DNA of 41,646 nucleotides from the NCBI RefSeq assembly GCF_003052605.1, contig NZ_QASO01000135.1, positions 1 to 41,646 on the forward strand. Reading direction: 5' to 3'. Within the stretch, counting starts at the first letter, position 1. The number at the start of each line of letters is the position of its first letter. Positions 7,753-13,800 of the stretch are shown one piece after another. A program made the position numbers and the translations under genes. Source of the stretch: Ectopseudomonas oleovorans. GTDB lineage: Bacteria > Pseudomonadota > Gammaproteobacteria > Pseudomonadales > Pseudomonadaceae. The notes below the pieces were generated by a model, which saw only the letters and a program-made list of their open reading frames with translations, was not told where the DNA came from and did no database searches.

Positions 7753-8925
7753 TCACAACGAACCCTCATAACCAGCCACGGAAGGCCAGGCTGAATGACC
7801 AGGCGCATTTTTGGGGACTTGCGGGGTGACGGGTGAAGTTGTTACAGCTTGCTGTTCTGCCGGAGGCAAAAGCTCGTTGTTAGGTAGCGGATCAGGTTTG
7901 GCCGGATCGAAAGCACCTTCGTTCACGTAAGCCATGCAACCGTCAAAGGAAACGACCGCTCGGGTGCCTTGCTGAGTATTGCAGCGACAGCCGTACAAAC
8001 GGCCCTCACGGAAGCCAACGACAAAACGTTTATGGTTACGCTGGATCAGGTCGGTATCGGCGGTATACATACAGGACAACTTCGGGTAGGTCACAGCGCG
8101 AGTAACTTCGTCATAGATAGGCGCGGAGCTAGGTACATCTGGAATCCTGGGAGTTCTGAGCGCGAGGTAATCGGATTCGCTCAGGGGCGGGCGCGTTGAT
8201 TGTAATGTTTGTTGAGCCGGTACAGTGTTCGATTGAAAAGCCTCAGTCTGAGAAATGGGGTCAGGCTCCGGGTTGCTGGTAGCAATGCGACGCTCATAAA
8301 TGCCATAACCAAAATATGAAACGCCTATTAAGCAGATGATAAAAACGAATAGCGCCCGAGGCGGCTTGAACTTCATGTGATGTTCTGAGCCTTCAGCAAC
8401 GGACTGATAGACACCGAAATATTTTTTATCGAGTAAAACGCGGGTGGCTTGGCCGTCGCTGAAATCGTTCTTTTTTTCAACGTCCATGTTTACGCGCTCG
8501 AATTGCCAGCGCTTGATAACCTTACCTTTATGGCCTCGAACGTAGTGGATATGCGAGTTGCAGAGCTTGCGAAAGTGCGTGTCGAGTAGACCAGGGTTTT
8601 GAGTTATGCAATGTAACTCGTGCCCTCGATGGCGCATTGTTTCCAGGGCGCTGGCATAAGGCGGAACAGTAGAGCCGACAGGACGAACTCGAAAAAAGGT
8701 CTGAGCCTCATCGATAACAATAATGGCGTTCTGTGGCAGTTCGTACCATTTAAGAGGATCGTCGAATTCTTGCCAGACGGCTTCAAGGACTTCGGCATTA
8801 GGATCGAAGCCGCGAATGTTATGGTAGTAGACCGGGCGACCTTCTTTAGCCGCTTTTAAATCTACTTCTTTAATCGTGTTTAAAGTCTTGCCGTTACCTT
8901 GCAAACCAGTGCGTAGAACGAACAT
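7753..8925 (-). CDS. Zot/pI-family virion assembly ATPase
   Basis: A 390-residue inner-membrane protein of the zonula occludens toxin family, the morphogenesis ATPase of filamentous phages (gene I protein). Walker A is GLQGNGKT (residues 7-14), Walker B is IVIDEA (about 69-74), and a single transmembrane segment lies at about 191-210 (ALFVFIICLIGVSYFGYGIY), followed by a periplasmic domain with several cysteines (KLSCMYTAD, YGCRCNTQ, FDGCMAYV). It starts immediately after the stop of the DUF2523 gene (TAA-ATG). It should drive extrusion of the virion; a toxin role is not implied. Confidence 0.94.
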   Translation of the reverse strand: MFVLRTGLQGNGKTLNTIKEVDLKAAKEGRPVYYHNIRGFDPNAEVLEAVWQEFDDPLKWYELPQNAIIVIDEAQTFFRVRPVGSTVPPYASALETMRHRGHELHCITQNPGLLDTHFRKLCNSHIHYVRGHKGKVIKRWQFERVNMDVEKKNDFSDGQATRVLLDKKYFGVYQSVAEGSEHHMKFKPPRALFVFIICLIGVSYFGYGIYERRIATSNPEPDPISQTEAFQSNTVPAQQTLQSTRPPLSESDYLALRTPRIPDVPSSAPIYDEVTRAVTYPKLSCMYTADTDLIQRNHKRFVVGFREGRLYGCRCNTQQGTRAVVSFDGCMAYVNEGAFDPAKPDPLPNNELLPPAEQQAVTTSPVTPQVPKNAPGHSAWPSVAGYEGSL

Positions 8926-9243
8926 TTAACCGCCCACCTTATTAAGCAGAGCAAGGCCTGTGATGGTGCCCGTGACTTTATCCATGCCAGCCAAAAGCAG
9001 ACGAGCAATGACAGCGGCCAAGATAATATTGATTGCCACATCGAGCTTAGCCATACCAAGAATAGCGGCAGCTTGAGGCGGAACGGCGCCAAACAATGTT
9101 TTGACGTAACCATCGACCTGATCTATCAGATGCCCAATGCCCACATAACTGACATAGGCAAAACCGAGCGAGGCAAGCGCTCGAAATACAAGGCCAGAAA
9201 CAATAGAACCCAAGAAAGTGGCAATAATCGGAAGTATCGGCAT
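8926..9243 (-). CDS. DUF2523 membrane protein (pVI-like minor coat)
   Basis: A 105-residue, largely hydrophobic protein with about three membrane segments (MPILPIIATFLGSIVSGLVF; LGFAYVSYVGIGHLI; VAINIILAAVIARLLLAGM). DUF2523 proteins sit between the adsorption protein and Zot in Pf-type phages and are thought to correspond to the pVI end-cap. One base separates its start from the stop of the adsorption gene, and its stop abuts the zot start. Confidence 0.82.
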   Translation of the reverse strand: MPILPIIATFLGSIVSGLVFRALASLGFAYVSYVGIGHLIDQVDGYVKTLFGAVPPQAAAILGMAKLDVAINIILAAVIARLLLAGMDKVTGTITGLALLNKVGG

Positions 9244-9244
9244 A

Positions 9245-10600
9245 TTAAGACCCCTTCAAAGCACGGCCAATGTAAACAGCGAAAAAGATCGAAGCCAAGG
9301 CAACGATAATAGGCCCCATTGCAGTGGCAAACCGACAAAGCGGCTCCCAGCTAAACGAATATGTATTACCCATGACATTGATAGTTTGAGGCGCTGGGCA
9401 AGTTTGCGGAAGCCAACGACCTTTATTCAAAGCCTCAGTAAAGAAACCGCTCACAGGAATATTAGTTTCCTGAAGTTGGTAAGCCTCACCGGAAAGTTCG
9501 TCAGCAATCTGCTGTTTTACGTTGGCGTCATACGTCCACTGGCAAACCTGCTCTTTATTTTTGCGCAGAATAGCGCACTGAATAGCGTCGCCCTCGCAGA
9601 CCAGGTCAACATTGCAGGACTCACCGCCAACGCTGGACTGGCCACATTTGTTAGGATCAGTAGACGGATCGCACTGGCCTTCACCATCGCCACCATCGCC
9701 ACCACCGGTATCGCCACCGCCAGTATCACCGCCACCACCGGTATCGCCACCGCCAGTATCACCGCCACCACCGGTATCGCCACCGCCAGTATCACCGCCA
9801 CCACCGGTATCGCCACCGCCAGTATCACCGCCACCACCGGTATCGCCACCGCCAGTATCACCACCGCCAGTATCACCGCCGCCAGTATCGCCGCCATCGG
9901 TTTTAACGCACGTGGTGCCAGACCAGGCCCAGCCAGACGGGCAGCCGGGATCGTCGGGATCGGATGGTGGTACATCGGGAGTCTGGGGTGGGTTCAACGA
10001 GTCGCCGGACTGGGCAAACTCGTAACTGTCAGCGCCGCAACTTCCACCGGTGGACTTTAGGACATAGTTACAAAAACCAGTATCTGTTGAGCCGTTTACA
10101 AAATAGCAGCTAGATGCTGGGGTGTAATCGCCTCCGTTATATGTGCATTGGTTATAGCAGATGGATGGCGGGCCACCGTCCAAAACATAGTTTCGACCGG
10201 CAGAATTAATAACGGGACCATTAGACCCTTTTGCAGGAAACAAATCACCAATCGGGCATTCAGGAGGAACCTCACATTGACCGGTAGTCTTGTTTACAGT
10301 GTGGCCAGAAGGGCATACATCGCGCGCTATTTGCCAAACAGCAACAGTGGCATAAGTAGTATAAGCATCGCAAAATTTCTGTGTTTCAGGGTTTGCAGGG
10401 TCATTTCTAAGCCGCCAATAAACATCGGAGCCAGGGTGATACTTTTGTTGCATATACAGACAGAGCGACTCAGGATAATAAGCGCGCGTATCCGGATCAC
10501 CCTGCAAGAACCAATAATAACCTTCAGCTCTAACTGCCTGAGAGCAGAGCAAAGAAAGCAATAAAAAAGCCAGGGCAGACCGGAGTTTAAAAGTCTTCAT
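9245..10600 (-). CDS. Adsorption protein, pIII-like, with Gly-Asp-Thr repeats
   Basis: A 451-residue virion tip protein. Signal peptide MKTFKLRSALAFLLLSLLCSQAVRA (cut after residue 25), a cysteine-rich N-terminal domain (C-rich pairs such as DGGPPSICYNQCTYNGG), a proline/aspartate linker, a long glycine-rich hinge of GGDTGGG repeats, a second Cys-containing domain (CDPSTDPNKCGQ... CNVDLVCEGDAIQCAI), and a C-terminal membrane anchor (MGPIIVALASIFFAVYIGRALKGS). This is the N-domain/glycine hinge/C-domain plan of pIII and CoaA-type proteins that bind the host pilus and receptor. The ATG at 10600 is chosen because it begins the signal peptide; it follows the stop of the 23-residue gene by one base. 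Confidence 0.88.
   Translation of the reverse strand: MKTFKLRSALAFLLLSLLCSQAVRAEGYYWFLQGDPDTRAYYPESLCLYMQQKYHPGSDVYWRLRNDPANPETQKFCDAYTTYATVAVWQIARDVCPSGHTVNKTTGQCEVPPECPIGDLFPAKGSNGPVINSAGRNYVLDGGPPSICYNQCTYNGGDYTPASSCYFVNGSTDTGFCNYVLKSTGGSCGADSYEFAQSGDSLNPPQTPDVPPSDPDDPGCPSGWAWSGTTCVKTDGGDTGGGDTGGGDTGGGDTGGGGDTGGGDTGGGGDTGGGDTGGGGDTGGGDTGGGGDTGGGDTGGGDGGDGEGQCDPSTDPNKCGQSSVGGESCNVDLVCEGDAIQCAILRKNKEQVCQWTYDANVKQQIADELSGEAYQLQETNIPVSGFFTEALNKGRWLPQTCPAPQTINVMGNTYSFSWEPLCRFATAMGPIIVALASIFFAVYIGRALKGS
9685..9900. repeat. Tandem repeats coding the glycine hinge
   Basis: Five consecutive 33-base units at 9701, 9734, 9767, 9800 and 9833, each starting ACCACCGGTATCGCC and nearly identical (the fifth differs at one base in its last third), flanked by degenerate shorter units. 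On the minus strand each unit encodes an 11-residue Gly/Asp/Thr block. Such perfect direct repeats allow the copy number to change by slippage. Confidence 0.9.
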
Positions 10601-10601
10601 C

Positions 10602-10673
10602 TCAAACCCGCCCAAAAAATAAAGCCCAGAACGCCATAACAATAATGATAGTGGTCAACATATTGGCGTCCAT
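10602..10673 (-). CDS. 23-residue membrane peptide (pVII/pIX-like)
   Basis: ATG at 10673 to TGA at 10602: MDANMLTTIIIVMAFWALFF ending GRV. A short N-terminus, one hydrophobic segment and a basic end resemble the tiny end-cap proteins of filamentous phages. It lies between the major coat gene and the adsorption gene, and its stop is one base from the next start, which supports real translation. The upstream sequence AAGGGCTTTCCC is only a moderate ribosome site. Function inferred from size and position. Confidence 0.6.
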   Translation of the reverse strand: MDANMLTTIIIVMAFWALFFGRV

Positions 10674-10737
10674 GGGAAAGCCCTTATGTGAAAAAGCCCG
10701 ATAACGAGTTACCGGGCTGGTTTTGGAACAGCCGGCC

Positions 10738-10944
10738 TTACAGCGCGCGACGCAGATACTTGAAGGCCGCGATAGCGATAATCACGCCAAGCACGATACC
10801 CGCGATCTCGACGCCATCGACCTGCGCATCAGTAAGGGCAGTGGTGACGCCAGCAGGCAGAGCGGCATGGGCTTGCTGTACGGCCAGCAGGCCAACAGCG
10901 CCGACGGCACCGAACGAGCGGGCCAGGGTTTTCAGTTGTTGCAT
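10738..10944 (-). CDS. Major coat protein (pVIII/CoaB-like)
   Basis: A 68-residue precursor with a signal peptide (MQQLKTLARSFGAVGAVGLLAVQQAHA, cut after 27) and a mature chain of 41 residues: an acidic/amphipathic N-terminal part (ALPAGVTTALTDAQVDG), a hydrophobic helix (IVLGVIIAIAAFKYL) and a basic end (RRAL). This is the classic filamentous phage major coat plan. A good ribosome site (AGGAGATACACCT) precedes the ATG at 10944. A hairpin-like segment sits between its stop and the next gene (10680-10737). Confidence 0.93.
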   Translation of the reverse strand: MQQLKTLARSFGAVGAVGLLAVQQAHAALPAGVTTALTDAQVDGVEIAGIVLGVIIAIAAFKYLRRAL

Positions 10945-10955
10945 AGGTGTATCTC

Positions 10956-11159
10956 CTACAAGTTGAGTGCCTTTTTCAGCACGAGAGCGCCGAAGACTAT
11001 TGCGAACAAAATCAGGGCTTGTTCCCGTATTTCTGCATGTTCTTCAGCAGTTAGCCCGGTCGGGCTTATCTCACTGAGCGCGACGGTGGAGAGGGTGCCG
11101 ACACAAACCGGGGTCTGGCCTGCGCTCTCCCATACGCCGTCGCACACAATGAAATTCAT
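10956..11159 (-). CDS. Small inovirus membrane protein
   Basis: A 67-residue protein: polar N-terminal part with two cysteines (MNFIVCDGVWESAGQTPVCV) and one membrane helix near the C-terminus (ALILFAIVFGALVLKKAL). It lies directly upstream of the major coat gene, where Pf-type phages carry a small minor coat or accessory protein. There is no signal peptide, so the N-terminal half may be cytoplasmic or the helix may act as a reverse anchor. The exact function is not known to me. Confidence 0.78.
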   Translation of the reverse strand: MNFIVCDGVWESAGQTPVCVGTLSTVALSEISPTGLTAEEHAEIREQALILFAIVFGALVLKKALNL

Positions 11160-11168
11160 GGCGCCCCC

Positions 11169-11348
11169 TTACTCGGCCAAGCTGGGGTCACGGATGACCT
11201 CGGCCATGGCGATGCAGTCGGGGCAAATCACGAGGTCGGGCGCCTTGTTAAGATCAGGCAACAGGTCGGACTGGGGTGCAGGCTGGTTGTAGAGCTGGCC
11301 CATAGCCCGCCCGCAGCAGTCGCACAGCACGCGATCAACGATCAGCAC
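11169..11348 (-). CDS. 59-residue cysteine-pair protein, GTG start
   Basis: GTG at 11348, TAA at 11169-11171. The product begins VLIVDRVLCDCCGRAMG and ends with VICPDCIAMAEVIRDPSLAE. Two Cys pairs (C9/C11/C12 and C42/C45) about 30 residues apart form a likely zinc-binding knuckle. A ribosome site (CAGGAGGG) lies just upstream of the GTG. It fills the gap between the ssDNA-binding protein gene and the 67-residue gene, in the same leftward unit. Possibly a small regulatory or nucleic-acid-binding protein; function unknown. Confidence 0.68.
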   Translation of the reverse strand: MLIVDRVLCDCCGRAMGQLYNQPAPQSDLLPDLNKAPDLVICPDCIAMAEVIRDPSLAE

Positions 11349-11363
11349 GGCGGCGCCCTCCTG

Positions 11364-11744
11364 TCAGGCCTTGGCGGCGTCAGACGGCTGCGATGCAGGC
11401 TTACCGCCCTGCGGAGCCGCTTGGCGCTGCTGCTGGTCAACGATAACTTTGGTCAGAACCTGGGTATTTGTGGTGCGGCCAAAGCGGTCGGTAACGGGGC
11501 GAATCTGGCTTTCGAATTTGACCGATACGGGGCCCTGGGTCAGATCGACCTGATCGAGAACCGAGGCGTCAGCGCGGTACTCAGTGACCTCATAGCCCTT
11601 AGCGTTGCCTTGAGCACCGGCAGGAATTGGCGACAGTGCTTGAACAGTCGCCATAACTTCGCCGGTATCTTTTTTTGTATAGTAGTCCGTTTTAGTGACG
11701 AACAGGGAAGTAATAGAAGTTGCAGCCGGAATAGCGAAAGACAT
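11364..11744 (-). CDS. Inovirus ssDNA-binding protein (pV-like)
   Basis: A 126-residue protein in the position of the Pf1-type helix-destabilising protein, with a similar length. Beta-rich N-terminal two thirds (TSITSLFVTKTDYYTKKDTG; AKGYEVTEYRADASVLDQVD; GPVSVKFESQIRPVTDRFGR) and a flexible Gln/Pro/Ala tail. Expected to coat the viral single strand and prevent conversion to double strand before packaging. A ribosome site (GTAAGAGGTAATAACC) precedes the ATG at 11744. It is the first gene after the hairpin-rich intergenic region. Confidence 0.8.
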   Translation of the reverse strand: MSFAIPAATSITSLFVTKTDYYTKKDTGEVMATVQALSPIPAGAQGNAKGYEVTEYRADASVLDQVDLTQGPVSVKFESQIRPVTDRFGRTTNTQVLTKVIVDQQQRQAAPQGGKPASQPSDAAKA

Positions 11745-11925
11745 GGTTATTACCTCTTACAGTTGTGCGCTTAGTTGCGCGTTAGTTGTCTGCTTTAGCG
11801 TTTTTCGGCGTGCAGAGGCTCATGACCCTTAATTGGCCTTGTTCGCTTTCGCAGACTTGTTTACTTCGGTCTTACTTTTACAACTTATCGGGCAAGCCCT
11901 TCGGGCCGGGCTCTACTCGCTACGC

Positions 11926-12321
11926 TCACCAAGCCAAACGGTGAAGCGTGTTTGTCTTGGCCCTTCGGGTAACGATCCCTCTTGCAACACCAAGGGCGCT
12001 GCCCTTGTCATCCCGCTCTCGCCGCCGAGGGCTCGGGAGCTGGGGCGGAAAAGCTGCCCCAACTCCCCAGCCGAGGCTTGCTTGGTCGGGCGGGCGTTCA
12101 AGGGTACGCTTCGCCCGTGCTTCCGTTCGCCGGAACGGTGAAGCGTGTTCCGACGAGCCGGGAGCGCGGCCCTTGACCTGTTCAAAACCGGCGGCGTTGG
12201 CGAGGGCGAAAAAGCAAAGTCCTGGCCGCAGTTGGGCGAGCGCGCCATGGGCCAGCCAGTTAGCAAGCCGCAGGCCCATGGCGCGCTTCGCCAGAAGCAC
12301 CACTGCGGCCAGGACGATCAT
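11926..12321 (-). CDS. Coupled ORF entering the intergenic region (doubtful)
   Basis: An open frame of 131 codons whose ATG (12321) overlaps the stop of the preceding 70-residue gene (ATGA), the spacing expected of a real coupled gene. It begins with a membrane-like segment (MIVLAAVVLLAKRAMGLRLANWLAHG), but later residues are a low-complexity Arg/Pro/Ser mix encoded through the hairpins. Either a small membrane protein with a dispensable tail, or a chance frame. Confidence 0.35.
   Translation of the reverse strand: MIVLAAVVLLAKRAMGLRLANWLAHGALAQLRPGLCFFALANAAGFEQVKGRAPGSSEHASPFRRTEARAKRTLERPPDQASLGWGVGAAFPPQLPSPRRRERDDKGSALGVARGIVTRRAKTNTLHRLAW
11929..11960. other. Hairpin 1, loop GGTGAAGCGT
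   Basis: Left arm CCAAGCCAAAC, loop GGTGAAGCGT (11940-11949), right arm GTTTGTCTTGG: 10 pairs with one C-T mismatch. The loop and the three bases on each side recur exactly in the hairpin at 12125-12158, while the outer stem differs. Confidence 0.75.
11991..12007. other. Perfect hairpin CAAGGGC/GCCCTTG
   Basis: Seven perfect pairs with a 3-base loop GCT, in the inovirus intergenic region between hairpin 1 and the long hairpin at 12030-12072. Confidence 0.6.
12030..12072. other. Long hairpin with G-rich left arm
   Basis: Stem GGCT-c-GGGAG-c-TGGGGC against GCCCCA-a-CTCCC-c-AGCC: 15 pairs interrupted by a C-A and a C-C mismatch, loop GGAAAAGCT (12047-12055). The longest inverted repeat of the prophage and a good candidate for the packaging signal or an origin hairpin. 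Confidence 0.65.
12125..12158. other. Hairpin 2, same loop GGTGAAGCGT
   Basis: Left arm GTTCGCCGGAAC, loop GGTGAAGCGT (12137-12146), right arm GTTCCGACGAGC: 11 pairs including one T-G wobble, and one C-A mismatch. An alternative fold (CCGTTC-GCCG-GAACGG, 12123-12138) shares its left part, so two mutually exclusive structures are possible. Confidence 0.72.
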
Positions 12322-12530
12322 TGTCCGACCTCTTTACGGCGTTCGATCTGGTCAGGGCAACCAGCCTCCAACCAGCTTTGGATCACAGCACCACCCAGGC
12401 GCCAGGCATCGACACAGCGGCTAACAGCTTCAGCTTGCAGCGCGACGACGACAGAGGCGGGCGCCATGACGTGGAAGCGGCGCTCTTTGTCTTCAATATC
12501 GCTGATGTCTTTACGGGCTGGGATGGTCAT
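12318..12530 (-). CDS. 70-residue inovirus protein, unknown
   Basis: Product begins MTIPARKDISDIEDKERRFH and contains VMAPASVVVALQAEAVSRCVDAW, predicted helical. It could be a small DNA-binding or ribbon-helix-helix-like protein, but I see no decisive motif. Its start overlaps the stop of the 98-residue gene (ATGA), and its stop overlaps the next ORF in the same way, so it is part of a tightly coupled early gene string. Ribosome site AAGGTGAATTGTT before the ATG. Confidence 0.7.
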   Translation of the reverse strand: MTIPARKDISDIEDKERRFHVMAPASVVVALQAEAVSRCVDAWRLGGAVIQSWLEAGCPDQIERRKEVGQ

Positions 12531-12823
12531 AACAATTCACCTTGCTCAAATGGTTCGCGCAGCGGGACGAAAGGCGTTGGCTTGCCGATGTTGCTCACAA
12601 CGTACCAATACCGAGGCGGACGGGCGCCGGGCTTGTGTGTCGCGCAGTACGAGGGGGGCACGACATTCAGACGGCCATTGACCGTGGAGACGTGACCGGG
12701 GTGGCATTGGCTGCATAGTTGCCACAGGCTTTGCACTATCGGGACTTCCCGTTTCGTCCAGCAGACAGAGCAGTCGCAGCTCAGGGCGTGAGGTTGGCGC
12801 AGGTACTGGCTCAGGCTTTTCAT
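12527..12823 (-). CDS. 98-residue zinc-ribbon-like inovirus protein
   Basis: Two CxxC-type pairs are visible: CDCSVCW (residues 17-22) and CSQCHPGH (about 37-44), plus a later Cys in PPSYCATHKPG. This looks like a zinc-binding fold. High GC at third codon positions supports coding. Starts at the ATG at 12823 behind AGGAC and ends in an ATGA overlap with the 70-residue gene. It overlaps the C-terminal half of the larger ORF 12546-13154 in another frame. Function unknown. Confidence 0.68.
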   Translation of the reverse strand: MKSLSQYLRQPHALSCDCSVCWTKREVPIVQSLWQLCSQCHPGHVSTVNGRLNVVPPSYCATHKPGARPPRYWYVVSNIGKPTPFVPLREPFEQGELL

Positions 12824-13154
12824 TGGCCGAGTCCTGCGCTTGGGGCTTTGCTAGGCGTGCTTTGACCTCTAGAGCGGTTTTGTGACGATCCCACCAAACG
12901 ACGATAGGCATGCAAGGGCCTGCATTTTCCTCGCACGGGAACGGATGTCGCGCATGGTTTGCAGCGTTACCGAGAATGTCACGCAACAAACTTGCTTGCT
13001 CATACGTCAGAACGCCGCTGACCTCAGCAGCCCTCAACATGCCAAGCACATAGGAATAAGAGTGACCGTCCCCAAAGCCGAATTTACGCAGATCGACGAG
13101 GGAAGTAAGCAGAACAGACAGGAATGCTTTCAGTTGATCGTTCACGATACCCAC
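12546..13154 (-). CDS. Inovirus early protein, N-terminal half convincing
   Basis: A 202-codon frame. Residues 1-105 look like a real protein (MGIVNDQLKAFLSVLLTSLV; FGFGDGHSYSYVLGMLRAAE; LTYEQASLLRDILGNAANHARHPFP; CMPIVVWWDRHK). After a Pro-rich stretch (KPEPVPAPTS), the frame overlaps the 98-residue Cys-rich gene for 278 bases. Either the overlap is genuine or a frameshift has removed an earlier stop. It overlaps the excisionase-like gene by 13 bases. Function unknown. Confidence 0.58.
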   Translation of the reverse strand: MGIVNDQLKAFLSVLLTSLVDLRKFGFGDGHSYSYVLGMLRAAEVSGVLTYEQASLLRDILGNAANHARHPFPCEENAGPCMPIVVWWDRHKTALEVKARLAKPQAQDSANEKPEPVPAPTSRPELRLLCLLDETGSPDSAKPVATMQPMPPRSRLHGQWPSECRAPLVLRDTQARRPSASVLVRCEQHRQANAFRPAARTI

Positions 13155-13387
13155 TCCAATTCAGCAAGGTGCTGACGCCACAGCACGCAATTGACCATGC
13201 GACGCTTGCCGACCTTGACTGACGGGAGAACGGCCTTTTTGACCCAATTGCGGGCCATATCAGGCGTTACGCCGTTGCGTGCGGCCCAGACTTCAGGCAG
13301 TTCGACGTCAGCCAGGGGCGCCGCTTGGGTTTGATCAAGGTTTTCCGTTTCCATTGTCTGGGTCATTCCGGCACTATTTAGGGTCAT
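13142..13387 (-). CDS. Excisionase-like DNA-binding protein
   Basis: An 81-residue protein whose second half looks like a small winged-helix/excisionase domain: LPEVWAARNGVTPDMARNWV followed by KKAVLPSVKVGKRRMVN. Divergent from the repressor gene, with a palindrome-rich 60-base gap between them. In Pf4, a divergent repressor/excisionase pair controls lysogeny, and the excisionase also turns on the replication genes; the same role is inferred here. Three in-frame ATGs (13387, 13366, 13354) compete; none has a strong ribosome site, so the start is uncertain. Confidence 0.72.
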   Translation of the reverse strand: MTLNSAGMTQTMETENLDQTQAAPLADVELPEVWAARNGVTPDMARNWVKKAVLPSVKVGKRRMVNCVLWRQHLAELEWVS

Positions 13388-13395
13388 TGGCGGTC

Positions 13396-13450
13396 TATTC
13401 CATATGGAATAAATCCATATGGACAGTATCCATAATCAAGTTGATTATGG
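13396..13450. promoter_or_regulatory. Operator cluster between excisionase and repressor genes
   Basis: Three palindromes share the half-site CCATA: TATTCCATATGGAATA (13396-13411, perfect), TCCATATGGA (13414-13423, perfect) and CCATAATCAA / TTGATTATGG arms around one G (13430-13450, perfect). A further half-site TCCATA lies at 13457-13462. The arrangement fits cooperative binding of the phage repressor to two divergent promoters. The third palindrome overlaps the first possible repressor start codon (13447), which fits autoregulation. Confidence 0.75.
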
Positions 13451-13755
13451 CAATAGTCCATAAAATTGTTTTTTTAAATGAGCCTAAAATGCTTGATAGA
13501 GCGCTTCAATTGCTGGAGAAAACGAGCCTGAAAGACCTAGCGGCCGTGAACAGCAAGGAGTACGTGAGATGGCAGAGCATAAAAAGAGGGAAAGCCAGAA
13601 TTACCGCAGAGGAGATAGAACAGCTAGGGAAGGTATATCCACAATACCGATGGTGGCTAATGACTGGCGAAGTAATGCCCGACAAAGGCCAGACAAGCCC
13701 TGAATATGACGAAGCACATTCAAAATTGCCCAGTCAAAGAGCGGAATCGAACTAA
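13447..13755 (+). CDS. Phage repressor C-like DNA-binding protein
   Basis: A 102-residue protein if started at 13447; an internal ATG at 13489 gives 88 residues and may be the true start. Conserved blocks of the Pf-type repressor family are visible: MLDRALQLLEKTSLKDLAAV, RWQSIKRGKARITAEEIEQL and the hallmark YPQYRWWLMTGEVMPDKGQTSP. A helix-turn-helix probably lies at KRGKARITAEEIEQLG. It should hold the prophage silent by acting at the adjacent operators. Rightward transcription from its promoter points toward attR and hda. Confidence 0.85.
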   Translation: MAIVHKIVFLNEPKMLDRALQLLEKTSLKDLAAVNSKEYVRWQSIKRGKARITAEEIEQLGKVYPQYRWWLMTGEVMPDKGQTSPEYDEAHSKLPSQRAESN

Positions 13756-13800
13756 CAAAGAAAGTTGCCGAACGCTGGTTTAGGCAAAGGAGTGCAGACG

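Larger units (their letters stand above)
11745..12317. other. Inovirus intergenic region, hairpin-rich
   Basis: The longest stretch of the prophage without a confident gene. It contains at least four long imperfect hairpins (11929-11960, 11991-12007, 12030-12072, 12121-12160), a shorter one at 11896-11906 (GCCC-TTC-GGGC) and a possible one at 12091-12117. Inovirus intergenic regions carry the plus- and minus-strand origins and the packaging signal as hairpins, which is the likely role here. An open frame crosses part of it (11926-12321). The 11745-11880 part is AT-richer and probably holds the promoter for the ssDNA-binding and coat genes. Confidence 0.7.

Noticed and set aside
7753..8925. 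Zot as an enterotoxin gene
   Set aside because: The family name comes from CTX phage; sequence and context fit the inovirus assembly ATPase.
9701..9865. Regular repeats that might suggest a CRISPR array
   Set aside because: Units are directly adjacent without spacers, in-frame in a coat gene, and no cas gene is near.
9612..10025. Pro/Ser-rich plus-strand frame over the tandem repeats
   Set aside because: Antisense of the adsorption protein's glycine hinge; periodicity comes from the 33-base repeats.
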